Shown here piece by piece: positions 54,855 to 63,882 of a DNA stretch of 64,000 bases. The stretch is taken from assembly GCF_021568285.1 (NCBI RefSeq), contig NZ_JAKGTQ010000003.1, positions 62,001 through 126,000 of the forward strand, read 5' to 3'. The stretch comes from Rheinheimera sp. UJ63 (GTDB taxonomy: Bacteria > Pseudomonadota > Gammaproteobacteria > Enterobacterales > Alteromonadaceae). A program made the position numbers and the translations under genes. Below the pieces are notes generated by a model. It saw only the letters and a program-made list of their open reading frames with translations. It was not told where the DNA came from and made no database searches. Position 1 is the stretch's first letter. Each line of letters starts with the position of its first letter.

Positions 54855-56504
54855 CTACATTTTACTGAACACATCAGCCACAAAGGCTTTCGCATCCATT
54901 TCTAGCTGCTCTAAGTGGGCCTGATCAACAAAGCTTTCTAAGTATATTTTATAGGCGTTTTCGGTACCCGATGGCCGCGCAGCAAACCAGCCATTCTTTG
55001 TCACGACTTTAACGCCACCAATACTGGCATCGTTACCAGGTGCTTTCGTTAAAACCGCTAAGATGGCATCACCCGCTAAATGGGTGGCACTGACACTGCT
55101 GGTATCCAGATTCTTTAATGCCGCTTTTTGCTTGGCATCCGCCGGCGCATCTAAACGACGATACAACGGCGAGCCCAGCTCACGCGTTAACGCTTGGTAT
55201 TGCTGATAAGGATCAACACCGGTTTTTGCCAGCATTTCAGCGGCTAATAAGCCCAAGATAAAACCGTCTTTATCGGTAGACCAAGCGGTACCATCATGGC
55301 GTAAGAAACTGGCACCGGCGCTCTCTTCGCCACCAAAAGCAATAGTGCCTTGGTGTAAACCTTCAACAAACCATTTAAAACCAACCGGTACTTCTTTTAA
55401 AATACGGCCTTGTGCTGCAACGACTCGGTCAATTAGCGCACTGGATACCAAGGTTTTACCGATGGCCAGTTTGTCATCCCACTGCGGTCGATTCGCCAGT
55501 AAATAATTGATCGCCACCGCCAAGTAATGGTTCGGGTTCATCAAGCCGCCACTGCGCGTCACGATGCCATGGCGGTCAAAATCGGGATCGTTACCAATGG
55601 CCACATCAAACTGATCTTTGAGTTTAATTAAATTCGCCATGGCATAAGCAGAGGAACAATCCATGCGGATCTTGCCGTCTTTATCTAACGACATAAAAGA
55701 GAATGACGGGTCAACTTTGTTGTTTACCACGGTAATATTTAAACCATAACGTTCAGCAATACGCGGCCAATAGGCAATACCGGAACCCCCTAAAGGATCG
55801 ACCCCGATCCGTATCCCGGCTTTGGCAATGGCGGCCATGTCGATCACGTTTTCCAGGTCATCAACATAGTGCTGGATATAATCGATATGCTGGCAATAGC
55901 CTGATTGTAAGGCCAAGGCGTAAGGCATCATCCGCACACCGTCTAATTCGTTAGCCAGTAATTCATTAGCGCGTTGCTCAATCCAGTCTGTCGCATCGGT
56001 ATCGGCTGGGCCACCGTGCGGTGGATTGTACTTAATACCGCCATCTTCAGGTGGATTGTGCGACGGTGTAATAACAATACCATCGGCAAGTTGGCCAGTA
56101 GCGCCTTTATTTTGCGTTAAAATGGCATGAGAAATCACCGGCGTAGGCGTATAGCCAAGGCCTTCTTGAATACAAACCTGAATATTGTTAGCAATTAGTA
56201 CCTCTAAGGCACTGGCAAAGGCGGCTTCAGATAAGGCATGCGTATCTTTACCTAAAAACAACGGGCCCGTGATCCCCTGTGCTTTACGATAATCGGCGAC
56301 CGCTTGGCAAATGGCTAAAACGTGCGGCTCGTTGAAAGAGCAGCTTAATGCGCTACCACGATGGCCAGAAGTCCCAAAGCTAACGCGGTGAGTGGCATGG
56401 CTATGAATATCGGGTTCCAAGACATAATAGGCCGTCATTAAGCGGCAAACATTCGGGATAAGTTCGTTAGGTACCGGCTGACCTGCCAGCGGATGTAATG
56501 ACAT
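54855..56504 (-). CDS. pgm: Phosphoglucomutase
   Basis: A 549-residue alpha-D-phosphohexomutase close to E. coli Pgm throughout: [26 protein letters not shown], the phosphoserine loop [18 protein letters not shown], Mg loop [11 protein letters not shown], sugar loop [17 protein letters not shown] and phosphate loop [13 protein letters not shown]. It interconverts glucose 1- and 6-phosphate. Two in-frame ATGs exist: at 56510 the Shine-Dalgarno AAGGA touches the ATG, whereas at 56504 it lies 6 bases before, so I use 56504. It lies 16 bp after seqA in the conserved seqA-pgm operon. Confidence 0.95.
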   Translation of the reverse strand: MSLHPLAGQPVPNELIPNVCRLMTAYYVLEPDIHSHATHRVSFGTSGHRGSALSCSFNEPHVLAICQAVADYRKAQGITGPLFLGKDTHALSEAAFASALEVLIANNIQVCIQEGLGYTPTPVISHAILTQNKGATGQLADGIVITPSHNPPEDGGIKYNPPHGGPADTDATDWIEQRANELLANELDGVRMMPYALALQSGYCQHIDYIQHYVDDLENVIDMAAIAKAGIRIGVDPLGGSGIAYWPRIAERYGLNITVVNNKVDPSFSFMSLDKDGKIRMDCSSAYAMANLIKLKDQFDVAIGNDPDFDRHGIVTRSGGLMNPNHYLAVAINYLLANRPQWDDKLAIGKTLVSSALIDRVVAAQGRILKEVPVGFKWFVEGLHQGTIAFGGEESAGASFLRHDGTAWSTDKDGFILGLLAAEMLAKTGVDPYQQYQALTRELGSPLYRRLDAPADAKQKAALKNLDTSSVSATHLAGDAILAVLTKAPGNDASIGGVKVVTKNGWFAARPSGTENAYKIYLESFVDQAHLEQLEMDAKAFVADVFSKM

Positions 56505-56520
56505 AACCATTCCTTAATTA

Positions 56521-57084
56521 TTATAATAAATCGCGAATACGTTCTGCGTCTTCAGCGCTATAACCCAGTTTGCTTGCCGTTTCTGTCAACATCATTTTCT
56601 TGCGAGTTGTGTTCGAGTTAGTAATCACCCAAAAATCCGTATTCGGAATTTGCTTAGGGTTAGTACTACTGCCACTTTCAGACAATTCCGCTGCTGATTT
56701 AGCAAAATACAGGCGATTGCGGCCTTTTATTTCCAACACATTGGGGAAGTCTTTTTTGTGCACTCGGGCTAACACCGACAACAAATACAAAAAACGGCCA
56801 ACGATATTGTGCTCGGCTTGTAAATCAGCCGGCGTGACCAGATCAAAAATATTGCCTTGTTTCTCGGTACGCTTTGGCGGCTCGCTAACCGTTGCAACCG
56901 GAACCACTGGCGCTTCAGACTTAGCTTTGCTGAGCTCTGGCGAGCTGTCAAGGGATGCAGTGGAAGTTTTTAGCGGAGCACCAGGCAATAAACGACGCAG
57001 TATATCCGACGCACTTTCGCCAATCTGTAATGTCTGTGCCGCAATGTATTGATACAAATCGTCGTCAATTTCAATGGTTTTCAT
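56521..57084 (-). CDS. seqA: SeqA, negative modulator of replication initiation
   Basis: A 187-residue SeqA. The N-terminal dimerisation region MKTIEIDDDLYQYIAAQTLQ with GESASDILRRLL matches E. coli SeqA closely, a variable linker follows, and the C-terminal DNA-binding domain has the GRNRLYFAKS and TDFWVITNSNTTRKKM blocks that read hemimethylated GATC. It sequesters newly replicated oriC. The presence of SeqA implies Dam methylation. It is the first gene of the seqA-pgm unit, divergent from the ybfF-like esterase. Confidence 0.95.
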   Translation of the reverse strand: MKTIEIDDDLYQYIAAQTLQIGESASDILRRLLPGAPLKTSTASLDSSPELSKAKSEAPVVPVATVSEPPKRTEKQGNIFDLVTPADLQAEHNIVGRFLYLLSVLARVHKKDFPNVLEIKGRNRLYFAKSAAELSESGSSTNPKQIPNTDFWVITNSNTTRKKMMLTETASKLGYSAEDAERIRDLL

Positions 57085-57190
57085 AGATTTAATCCGTTAC
57101 CTCAAATTCAGGTCATTATATAAAGGCTTTGCCACTGACGCCAGTTCGCTGTTTTGTTAAAATAGCAGCAATTACGCAGATAGGATAATT

Positions 57191-57952
57191 ATGATTTTAC
57201 ATTATCAATTAACAGGCCAAGGCCCCTTAGTGGTGTTGGTCCACGGTTTATTCGGTAGCTTAGAAAATTTAGGCGGTGTGGCGCGTGCGCTAAGCGAGCA
57301 TTTTCAGGTACTCAACGTTGATGTACGCAATCATGGCCGCTCAGCACATAGCGATGAAATGAACTATTCACTGATGGCAGCCGATCTGTCTGAAACCTTA
57401 GATGACTTAGGGCTGCGACCTTTTGCGGTGTTAGGGCACTCGATGGGTGGTAAATTGGCGATGGAATTTGCGCTGCGCCACCCTGAGCAACTCGACCGCT
57501 TAATTGTGGCGGATATTGCTCCGGTCAGTTACAGCGCTCGGCATAGCACGGTTTTTGCCGGCTTAAATCAGGTTGATCTTTTGCACATCGCCAATCGCGG
57601 TGAGGCAGACCAACAGATGGCGCAGCACATTGTTGAACCGGGTGTGCGGCAATTTTTACTGAAGAGCTTAGAGAAAACAGACAACGGATTTCGTTGGCGC
57701 TTTAACTTAGCCGCCTTGCAGCAGCAGTATCCGCAGCTGATAAACGCGCCGCAAGCCGGTGGCCAATTCAATGGTAAAGTCTTGTTTATCAAGGGCGCCG
57801 AATCGGATTATATTTTGCCAGAACATCGCCCAACCATCTTAGGCTTGTTCCCACAGGCACAAGCGAAGATTATTCAAGGCACGGGGCATTGGTTACATGC
57901 CGAAAAACCCAGTGCGTTTAATAAGCTGGTATCTGACTTTTTATTGACGTAA
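57191..57952 (+). CDS. ybfF: Alpha/beta-fold esterase YbfF
   Basis: A 253-residue alpha/beta hydrolase. The nucleophile is Ser84 in LGHSMGGKLAM, the oxyanion region is VLVHGLFGSLENLGGV, DVRNHGRS follows the first beta strands and the base is His in TGHWLHAEKP. The E. coli homolog is an acyl-CoA/ester hydrolase of broad specificity. TAGGA precedes the ATG. It is divergent from seqA as in enterobacteria. Confidence 0.92.
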   Translation: MILHYQLTGQGPLVVLVHGLFGSLENLGGVARALSEHFQVLNVDVRNHGRSAHSDEMNYSLMAADLSETLDDLGLRPFAVLGHSMGGKLAMEFALRHPEQLDRLIVADIAPVSYSARHSTVFAGLNQVDLLHIANRGEADQQMAQHIVEPGVRQFLLKSLEKTDNGFRWRFNLAALQQQYPQLINAPQAGGQFNGKVLFIKGAESDYILPEHRPTILGLFPQAQAKIIQGTGHWLHAEKPSAFNKLVSDFLLT

Positions 57953-58010
57953 CGCAGAAAACTTTTCACTAAATATGCTATGATGCGCGCACTTTTTTCA
58001 GAGGCGAACG

Positions 58011-58214
58011 ATGTCAATGAGCATAGAACAGTTTGAAACCATTGGATTATGGTTAGGACTTGGCGGATTGTACTTCTTTATCGTACTGGCTATCCGAGAC
58101 GTCTTGAAGAAAAGTGAAGCACCAAGAATCGGACAAATTTTTGTTTGGCTAGTGCTGTTTTTATCACCCCTGGTGTTTATCGTGAAAAGTATTGTGCAGT
58201 ATTTTTTCGAATAA
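58011..58214 (+). CDS. DUF2788 small membrane protein
   Basis: A 67-residue protein with two membrane helices (LGLGGLYFFIVLAIRDVLKK and FVWLVLFLSPLVFIVKSIVQ). It is typical of the DUF2788 family found in this neighbourhood in many gammaproteobacteria. GAGG lies 6 bases before the ATG and a -10-like TATGAT is about 30 bp upstream. The function is unknown. Confidence 0.85.
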   Translation: MSMSIEQFETIGLWLGLGGLYFFIVLAIRDVLKKSEAPRIGQIFVWLVLFLSPLVFIVKSIVQYFFE

Positions 58215-58229
58215 GAGGGTTACAGATTA

Positions 58230-58502
58230 ATGGCGAAAATAGCCACTGATCGCACAACTATTGATTTGTTTGCTTTGGATAAGCGTCCTGGTCGGCCCAA
58301 AACCAATTTGTTGCCACGGGAAGAACAACTGAAACAAAACAAACGTAATCAAATTAAACGCGATCGTGTTAAGGGCTTAAAGCGTATTGAGTGTAAAGTG
58401 CCAGAACAGCTTTGTGAAAAGCTTGATTTGGCCGCCGCACAGGCAAATATGACACGTAGTCACTTTATTGAACATCTTTTAGAACAGGCTTTGGCCGGGT
58501 AA
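58230..58502 (+). CDS. ybfE: YbfE-like LexA-regulated RHH protein
   Basis: A 90-residue basic protein with a C-terminal ribbon-helix-helix-like segment (RIECKVPEQLCEKLDLAAAQ, then MTRSHFIEHLLEQAL) and an N-terminal GRPKTNLL tract. It is close to E. coli YbfE, described as LexA-regulated and of CopB type. A LexA box of the CTG-N10-CAG form was not seen upstream here. It sits 15 bp after the DUF2788 gene and 13 bp before fldA, so the three are probably co-transcribed. Confidence 0.9.
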   Translation: MAKIATDRTTIDLFALDKRPGRPKTNLLPREEQLKQNKRNQIKRDRVKGLKRIECKVPEQLCEKLDLAAAQANMTRSHFIEHLLEQALAG

Positions 58503-58515
58503 GAAGGCTTAAAAC

Positions 58516-59046
58516 ATGGCAACAGTTGGCATTTTTTTTGGTAGCGATACAGGTAACACTGAACATATCGCCAAAATGATCCAGAAAGAACTGGGTAAAC
58601 AGTTAATAGAAGTACGGGATATCGCTAAAAGCAGTAAAGAAGATATAGCGAATTTTGATTTACTGCTGTTGGGCATTCCTACTTGGTATTATGGCGAAGC
58701 ACAATGTGACTGGGACGATTTTTTCCCAGAACTTGAAGGCATCGACTTTAATAATAAACTGGTTGGTATCTTTGGTTGTGGTGATCAGGAAGATTACGCG
58801 GAGTATTTCCTCGATGCGATGGGCACATTACGTGACATCATCGAACCTAAAGGCGCCATCATCGTTGGACACTGGCCAACCGCAGGCTACAACTTTGTGG
58901 CTTCAAAAGCCTTAGTGGATGATAACCACTTTATCGGTTTAGGGGTTGACGAAGATCGTCAACCTGAATTAACCGAAAAAAGGGTTAAGCAGTGGTGTAA
59001 ACAAGTTTATGATGAAATGAGTTTAGCTGAGTTTGCCTCGCTGTAA
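58516..59046 (+). CDS. fldA: Flavodoxin
   Basis: A 176-residue long-chain flavodoxin. The FMN phosphate loop is GSDTGNTEHIAKM (from residue 9); the isoalloxazine loops are LLGIPTWYYGEAQCDWDDFF and FGCGDQEDYAEYFLDAMG. It carries single electrons to enzymes such as biotin synthase, methionine synthase or IspG, and replaces ferredoxin under iron stress. It lies between ybfE and fur as in E. coli. Confidence 0.95.
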   Translation: MATVGIFFGSDTGNTEHIAKMIQKELGKQLIEVRDIAKSSKEDIANFDLLLLGIPTWYYGEAQCDWDDFFPELEGIDFNNKLVGIFGCGDQEDYAEYFLDAMGTLRDIIEPKGAIIVGHWPTAGYNFVASKALVDDNHFIGLGVDEDRQPELTEKRVKQWCKQVYDEMSLAEFASL

Positions 59047-59072
59047 TTGCAGCTAGCGCTTAGGCTATTCAA

Positions 59073-59106
59073 ACAAAGGCTGCCATGGGCAGCCTTTGTG
59101 CTTTTT
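59073..59106 (+). terminator. Terminator after fldA
   Basis: ACAAAGGCTGCC (59073-59084) and GGCAGCCTTTGT (59088-59099) form a perfect 12-bp stem with a 3-base loop, followed by GCTTTTT. It ends the ybfF-fldA direction transcript about 25 bp after the fldA stop. Confidence 0.9.
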
Positions 59107-59111
59107 GATGC

Positions 59112-59582
59112 TTAGCCAGCGCGATATTGTGCTTTCTTTCGCACATACAAGGTACGATTGACCTCACAGACTACCTGATGTTTCGCATCATGAATATGCA
59201 CCAGAAACTGTGGAAAATATTTGTCGCCCTGTGCTGTGTGTTGCTTGATGTCGGTCACGGTGTCATCCGATAACCAAAACTCAGCCACCAACTTACTGTA
59301 GCCAGGGCTAATAAAGTTGATGTCAGCTTGTTTATCCCAAACGTGGTACTCTTTACCTAAGGCGCCCATTAACATCAAGGGATAAATGGGATCGGTCATC
59401 GCAAACATAGAACCGCCAAATTGACTGCGATTAATGTTTTTGGTCCAAGGCCGTGATTTTAGCTCTACTTTACAATAGCGATAATCATCACTTAATACCG
59501 TCACTCTGATACCACAAAATAAAAACGGCGGCCAAAAATTAAGTAAATGCCGCAGTACCGATGGCTTAAATGCCCAACGCAT
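59112..59582 (-). CDS. DUF4442 (hotdog-fold) protein
   Basis: A 156-residue protein of the DUF4442 hotdog family. The blocks LLNFWPPFLFCGIRVTVLSD, RNHF/RSQFGGSMFAMTDPIY-like sequence and EFWLSDDTVTDI are typical. Hotdog proteins are often acyl-CoA thioesterases but no catalytic residue is certain here. AGGGGA lies before the ATG at 59582. It is convergent with fldA, inserted between fldA and fur, and transcribed the opposite way. Confidence 0.8.
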   Translation of the reverse strand: MRWAFKPSVLRHLLNFWPPFLFCGIRVTVLSDDYRYCKVELKSRPWTKNINRSQFGGSMFAMTDPIYPLMLMGALGKEYHVWDKQADINFISPGYSKLVAEFWLSDDTVTDIKQHTAQGDKYFPQFLVHIHDAKHQVVCEVNRTLYVRKKAQYRAG

Positions 59583-59674
59583 AAGTTCCCCTGGTAAGAC
59601 CTGTTTAGCGCATTCTACCGATTGCCGTTAACAGTACAAGAGTGGCTCATAAAAAAGCAATGTACATAAAGCAT

Positions 59675-59702
59675 TTGAATATAGCCCTGATCTCTTTATA
59701 AT
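59675..59702 (+). promoter_or_regulatory. Sigma-70 promoter of fur
   Basis: TTGAAT (59675-59680), 16 bases and a perfect TATAAT (59697-59702), about 30 bp upstream of the fur ATG. I saw no classical Fur box around it. Confidence 0.6.
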
Positions 59703-59734
59703 CCTTAGCAAGTTCACGTTAAAAAAGAGTACTT

Positions 59735-60175
59735 ATGAACGATCACAATACCGAATTACGCAAAGCGGGCCTCAAAGTCACGCTGCCTCGAGTGAAAATC
59801 CTTGAGATCCTACAAGATCCAAAAAATCAGCATATCAGCGCTGAAGATGTGTATAAAATCCTGTTGGAGTTGGGTGAAGATATCGGTTTAGCCACAGTTT
59901 ATCGAGTACTTAACCAATTTGATGATGCGGGCATTTTAACGCGCCACCATTTTGAAGGCGGCAAATCGGTGTTTGAACTCACCGGTGCTAACCATCATGA
60001 TCATTTAGTCTGTTTAAAATGCGGTAAGGTCGTCGAATTTGAAGATGATATTATCGAAAGACGCCAATTAGAAATCGCTAACAGCAATGGCATCAAACTC
60101 ACCCATCACAGTTTGTATTTGTATGGTGAGTGCGAAGATGCGGCAAAATGTAAGCTTTACGCGCAAAATCAATAA
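59735..60175 (+). CDS. fur: Ferric uptake regulator
   Basis: A 146-residue Fur protein. The winged-helix domain has KAGLKVTLPRVKILEIL and LATVYRVLNQFDDAGI; the dimerisation half shows the Fe2+ region HHDHLVCLKCGKVVEFED (residues of about 87-104) with CxxC, and the second Cys pair GECEDAAKC at the end. It represses iron-uptake genes with Fe2+. A strong terminator follows. Confidence 0.96.
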   Translation: MNDHNTELRKAGLKVTLPRVKILEILQDPKNQHISAEDVYKILLELGEDIGLATVYRVLNQFDDAGILTRHHFEGGKSVFELTGANHHDHLVCLKCGKVVEFEDDIIERRQLEIANSNGIKLTHHSLYLYGECEDAAKCKLYAQNQ

Positions 60176-60186
60176 ATCCAAACCTT

Positions 60187-60218
60187 AAAAAAACCTTCCT
60201 TGTGAAGGTTTTTTTTTG
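60187..60218 (+). terminator. Terminator of fur
   Basis: AAAAAAACCTTC (60187-60198) and GAAGGTTTTTTT (from 60204) form a stem with a 5-base loop that runs straight into a T-run. It begins 11 bp after the fur stop codon. Confidence 0.95.
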
Positions 60219-60321
60219 CTCAAATTGCTGGCCGATCTCAGCAATAATTTTAAAGCTATTGTTAAATACGCTTGATATAATGTTGCCGTCTTAGCAAAAA
60301 GAGGTGTTAAAACTAAATTAT

Positions 60322-61347
60322 ATGAGTTTATTGATCGCGTTTGTGGTTTTGTCTATCAGCGTTTCCTTCATTTGCTCTATTCTTGAAGCCGCCCTACTCT
60401 CCATCACACCGAGCTATATTGCGCAGCAAAAATTGCTCAAGCCAAAGCTATACGAAAAACTAAAACAATTAAAAGAAAAAATTGACCAACCCTTAGCGGC
60501 GATTTTAACACTCAATACCGTGGCCCACACCGTGGGTGCTACCGGTGTCGGTGCGCAAGTCACTATTGTATTTGGTGATGGCTATTTGGGTATCGCTTCT
60601 GCGGTAATGACCTTATTGATCTTGATTCTTTCCGAGATCGTGCCGAAAACCATCGGGGCCCGTTATTGGCCAAGCCTAGTGCCAGTGTTGCCTCCTGTGT
60701 TAAACGCAATGATTCTGTTGCTAAAACCTTTTATCTGGATGTCGGATCAGGTGATGAAATTATTTGGTGGCGGCCAGCATGAACTTGATTTAAGACAAGA
60801 AATTAAAGCCTTAACCATTTTAGGCCGCGAGTTAAATAAGCTGGATGAAAATGAGCAACGGGTGATCAGTAATATTTTGGATCTGCATGAGATCAAAGTA
60901 CGCGATATTATGACGCCGCGCACCGTTTGTGATTATGCCAAACCGGATGAACTGTTAGCCGATTTAGTGAAACGCGCCAAAAAAGGCCAGTATTCCCGTT
61001 ATCCTATTTTAGATCACGAAGAAGCTCCCATCGGCATCGTGTTTCGTTATGACATGCTGGATTATCAGAGCGGACAAACGGCCTCAGACATCAAAAAACC
61101 GGTTAAAGTCATTTCGGATAAAATGAATGTTGAGCAATTAATGTCGCAGTTGATCCGCGAGCAGCAACATATGGCGCTGGTTTATGACGAATACGGCAGC
61201 TGGATGGGTTTAGTGACCATGGAAGATGTGTTTGAAGCCATTATCGGCCAACCGATTATGGATGAAACCGATAACATTCCCAACCTGCGTCGTTTTGCGA
61301 AACGCCGTTGGGAAAACAAGCAAAAACAACTGGAAGAGATGAAATAA
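60322..61347 (+). CDS. CNNM/CorC family transporter with CBS pair
   Basis: A 341-residue membrane protein: a DUF21/CNNM domain of three helices (LLIAFVVLSISVSFICSILE first, MTLLILILSEIVPKTIGARY third) and a cytoplasmic CBS pair from about residue 190 (VRDIMTPRTVCDY, then GSWMGLVTMEDVFEAIIG). Members export Mg2+ or other divalent cations. I take ATG at 60322; an in-frame GTG at 60304 exists but its Shine-Dalgarno touches it, while the ATG is 17 bases away, so the start is uncertain. It lacks the CorC_HlyC C-terminal domain. Confidence 0.87.
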   Translation: MSLLIAFVVLSISVSFICSILEAALLSITPSYIAQQKLLKPKLYEKLKQLKEKIDQPLAAILTLNTVAHTVGATGVGAQVTIVFGDGYLGIASAVMTLLILILSEIVPKTIGARYWPSLVPVLPPVLNAMILLLKPFIWMSDQVMKLFGGGQHELDLRQEIKALTILGRELNKLDENEQRVISNILDLHEIKVRDIMTPRTVCDYAKPDELLADLVKRAKKGQYSRYPILDHEEAPIGIVFRYDMLDYQSGQTASDIKKPVKVISDKMNVEQLMSQLIREQQHMALVYDEYGSWMGLVTMEDVFEAIIGQPIMDETDNIPNLRRFAKRRWENKQKQLEEMK

Positions 61348-61355
61348 TAAATAAC

Positions 61356-61380
61356 AGGGTGAAACCTAAGGTTTCACCCT
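61356..61380. terminator. Hairpin between convergent CNNM and GNAT genes
   Basis: AGGGTGAAACC (61356-61366) and GGTTTCACCCT (61370-61380) form a perfect 11-bp stem with a TAA loop. On the minus strand a T-rich stretch follows, on the plus strand AAAAC, so it serves the GNAT gene best and possibly both. Confidence 0.7.
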
Positions 61381-61410
61381 AAAACGTCTTAAACCGCCGG
61401 TGCGCTTTGA

Positions 61411-61905
61411 TTAAAGGTCAGCATTAATCCGCACCATTTGCAGCGCATTGATATAGTTGCCATATTGAAAGGCATAATCTGTTAATTCCGCCTCAACTTC
61501 AAAACCAAAACGTTCATACAATGCAATCGCGGAGTCGTTATTGCTATACACCAGTAATTCAATACGCCGCAGGGCTAACCAGTTATCCGCTAAATCTAAG
61601 GCGGCACGCAGCAGCGACGAGCCCACCCCCTGCCCTTGATACGCTTCAGCGACTGCCATACCAATATCCGCAGCATGGCGTCGCCGCGGATTCTGCATCA
61701 CCTGTAAACCTAATTGACCAATGACTTCACCTTCTAATTCCGCCACCAAATTATAAAAACCGGCTTGCGGTTCAAATAAACTTTGCCATTTTGCCATCGG
61801 CTGAAACGGCAATTGTAAGGTGTTAGCATAGACTAAGGGGGCATCATAAATGGCTTTCACTGCCGCAATATCTGCCGGCTCTGCATGTCGAATAAGCGGT
61901 AACAT
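61411..61905 (-). CDS. GNAT acetyltransferase, YhhY-like
   Basis: A 164-residue GNAT N-acetyltransferase. Alignment by eye to E. coli YhhY is good: LIRHAEPADIAAV, VYANTLQLPF, VMQNPRRRHAADIGMAVA, the acetyl-CoA loop YQGQGVGSSLLRAALDLADN, WLALRRIELLVY and ALYERFGFEVE. YhhY acetylates certain aminoacyl nucleotides or amino acids. GGGAG lies 7 bases before the ATG. It is a single gene. Confidence 0.87.
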   Translation of the reverse strand: MLPLIRHAEPADIAAVKAIYDAPLVYANTLQLPFQPMAKWQSLFEPQAGFYNLVAELEGEVIGQLGLQVMQNPRRRHAADIGMAVAEAYQGQGVGSSLLRAALDLADNWLALRRIELLVYSNNDSAIALYERFGFEVEAELTDYAFQYGNYINALQMVRINADL

Positions 61906-62041
61906 GACTTTTCTCCCTGAAGACGAACCAGACCATATGAGCTAAATAACAGCTGCAAATAGTAAAGTTGCGCCACAGGAAAAGCCAGCAGATTATGCGA
62001 AAAGCGAGGTTAAGCAGTTAAAGGTTTTTGTCGCGGCCTAA

Positions 62042-62072
62042 AAAAACGGAGTGGCTTGGCCACTCCGTTTTT
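62042..62072 (-). terminator. Terminator of the etfBA operon
   Basis: AAAAACGGAGTGG (62042-62054) and CCACTCCGTTTTT (62060-62072) form a 13-bp stem with a 5-base loop; on the minus strand it is followed by a T-run. It lies about 30-60 bp after the etfA stop. Confidence 0.92.
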
Positions 62073-62100
62073 CATAACGACTTGCTATTAACGCCAGCGG

Positions 62101-63027
62101 TTACAGTGCAGCGTCAAGCTCAGGAAGCACATTAAACAAATCGCCAACAATACCGTAATCCGCTACTTGGAAGATTGGCGCTTCAGCGTCTTTGTTAATG
62201 GCAACAATCACTTTCGAGTCTTTCATACCGGCTAAGTGTTGGATAGCACCAGAAATACCGACGGCAATATACAAATCAGGAGCCACAATTTTACCGGTTT
62301 GGCCCACTTGCATATCATTCGGCACGAAGCCGGCATCCACTGCAGCGCGAGACGCACCAATCGCCGCATTCAGCTTATCGGCAATACCATTTAGCAGCGC
62401 AAAATTTTCACCATTTTGCATACCACGGCCACCAGAAATAATCACTTTAGCGGCGGTGAGTTCAGGACGCTCTGATTTGGTAAGCTCTTCTGCGACAAAA
62501 CGAGAAACACCGAGATCTTTAACCACCGACACCGCTTCAATGGCAGCAGTATTGCCGGTTGCAGCAGCGGCAAAAGCGGAACTACGCACCGTTAATACTT
62601 TAATCTTGGCCGTCGATTGCACGGTAGCGATAGCGTTGCCGGCATAGATAGGTCTGACAAAGGTATCGGCACTTTCAATCGCAATCACATCGGAAAGCTG
62701 TGCCACGTCAAGTAAAGCCGCTACGCGTGGCAGCATATTTTTACCGGTGGTGGTCGCGGCCGCCAGAATATGGCTGTAACTCGCGCCTAGCTCGGCCACC
62801 AGTGCGGCGACATTTTCAGCCAGTTGATGGCCATAAGCGGGCGCATCTGCGTGTAACACTTTACTGACCCCCGCGATGGTCGCGGCTTCGTTAGCTGCAG
62901 CTTGACAATCTGCCCCCGCTACTAACAGATGGATGTCTTGGCCAATTAAGGTCGCCGCTTGTACTGTTTTGAATGTATCCGCTTTTAACGCCGCGTTATT
63001 ATGTTCTGCAATTACTAAAATCGTCAT
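62101..63027 (-). CDS. etfA: Electron transfer flavoprotein alpha subunit
   Basis: A 308-residue EtfA. The N-terminal domain starts [15 protein letters not shown]; the C-terminal FAD domain has [53 protein letters not shown] and [20 protein letters not shown]. With EtfB it takes electrons from acyl-CoA and isovaleryl-CoA dehydrogenases and passes them to ETF-ubiquinone oxidoreductase. It overlaps etfB by one base. Confidence 0.96.
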   Translation of the reverse strand: MTILVIAEHNNAALKADTFKTVQAATLIGQDIHLLVAGADCQAAANEAATIAGVSKVLHADAPAYGHQLAENVAALVAELGASYSHILAAATTTGKNMLPRVAALLDVAQLSDVIAIESADTFVRPIYAGNAIATVQSTAKIKVLTVRSSAFAAAATGNTAAIEAVSVVKDLGVSRFVAEELTKSERPELTAAKVIISGGRGMQNGENFALLNGIADKLNAAIGASRAAVDAGFVPNDMQVGQTGKIVAPDLYIAVGISGAIQHLAGMKDSKVIVAINKDAEAPIFQVADYGIVGDLFNVLPELDAAL

Positions 63028-63776
63028 CAGATCACCTTCGCTTCATCTTTTAACTTGCTGACCAACTCAGCCACTGACTCGACAATGACCCCGGCTTTAC
63101 GGCTTTGTGGTGCCGTGACTTTTAAGGTCTGTACTTCTGAGCTTAAGCCGACACCGAAACTGTCTGCGGCTTTAACATCTAAAGGTTTCTTTTTCGCTTT
63201 CATAATGTTCGGCAGTGAGGCGTAACGCGGTTCATTTAAGCGTAAATCGGTTGATACCACCGCAGGTAAACTCAGTTCTACTGTTTGCAAGCCACCGTCA
63301 ATTTCACGTGTCACTTGCACTTTATCATTAGCCACCACTACTTTTGAGGCAAAAGTACCCTGCCCCATACCGGTTAGCGCAGCTAACATCTGAGCGGTTT
63401 GGTTATTATCAGAATCGATCGCTTGTTTACCCAGAATCACTAGCTGTGGTTGTTCTTCTGCCACCACTTTGGCTAATAATTTAGCCACTTGTAACGAATC
63501 AAGCGTAAGGTCAGTTTCGATATGAATAGCGCGGTCTGCACCTAAGGCTAAAGCTGTACGCAGCTGTTCTTGAACCGCTTTTGCACCAATAGACACCACG
63601 ACCACTTCGCTAGCGGTACCGGCTTCTTTTAAGCGCACCGCTTCTTCAACAGCAATTTCGCAGAACGGATTCAATGCCATTTTGACATTCGCTAAATCCA
63701 CACCAGTTTGATCCGGTTTAACCCGAACTTTCACGTTATAATCAATTACCCGTTTTACCGGTACTAATAGCTTCAT
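63027..63776 (-). CDS. etfB: Electron transfer flavoprotein beta subunit
   Basis: A 249-residue EtfB with the [20 protein letters not shown] start, [48 protein letters not shown] (AMP binding) and [20 protein letters not shown]. It binds AMP and forms the heterodimer with EtfA. GAGG lies 5 bases before the ATG. Two candidate LiuR-type sites lie upstream. Confidence 0.96.
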   Translation of the reverse strand: MKLLVPVKRVIDYNVKVRVKPDQTGVDLANVKMALNPFCEIAVEEAVRLKEAGTASEVVVVSIGAKAVQEQLRTALALGADRAIHIETDLTLDSLQVAKLLAKVVAEEQPQLVILGKQAIDSDNNQTAQMLAALTGMGQGTFASKVVVANDKVQVTREIDGGLQTVELSLPAVVSTDLRLNEPRYASLPNIMKAKKKPLDVKAADSFGVGLSSEVQTLKVTAPQSRKAGVIVESVAELVSKLKDEAKVI

Positions 63777-63813
63777 AATGGCCTCATATTAATGCCAGCC
63801 TTTTGCAGGCTGC

Positions 63814-63829
63814 TTTACGTGAAGGTAAA
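63814..63829. promoter_or_regulatory. LiuR-like site upstream of etfB
   Basis: TTTACGTGAAGGTAAA, 38-53 bp upstream of etfB. Its reverse complement, TTTACCTTCACGTAAA, differs from the bkd site at 49906-49921 by one base. Confidence 0.65.
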
Positions 63830-63864
63830 GTTTAACTTGTCGAATGCCTGTCAATCTACTTCCT

Positions 63865-63882
63865 GTTGACGTTAACGTCAAC
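63865..63882. promoter_or_regulatory. Perfect 18-bp palindrome upstream of etfB
   Basis: GTTGACGTTAACGTCAAC, perfectly symmetric, about 90-106 bp upstream of etfB. The core ACGT-TA-ACGT-like spacing resembles the LiuR motif at 63814, so it may be a second, stronger site, or the operator of a divergent gene past the window edge. Confidence 0.6.

Noticed and set aside
57953-58230. LexA box for ybfE, or for dinF at 5311-5366
   Set aside because: No CTG-N10-CAG palindrome was found by eye upstream of either gene.
59583-59734. Fur box in the fur promoter region
   Set aside because: A good sigma-70 promoter is present, but no GATAATGATAAT-type repeat was seen around it.
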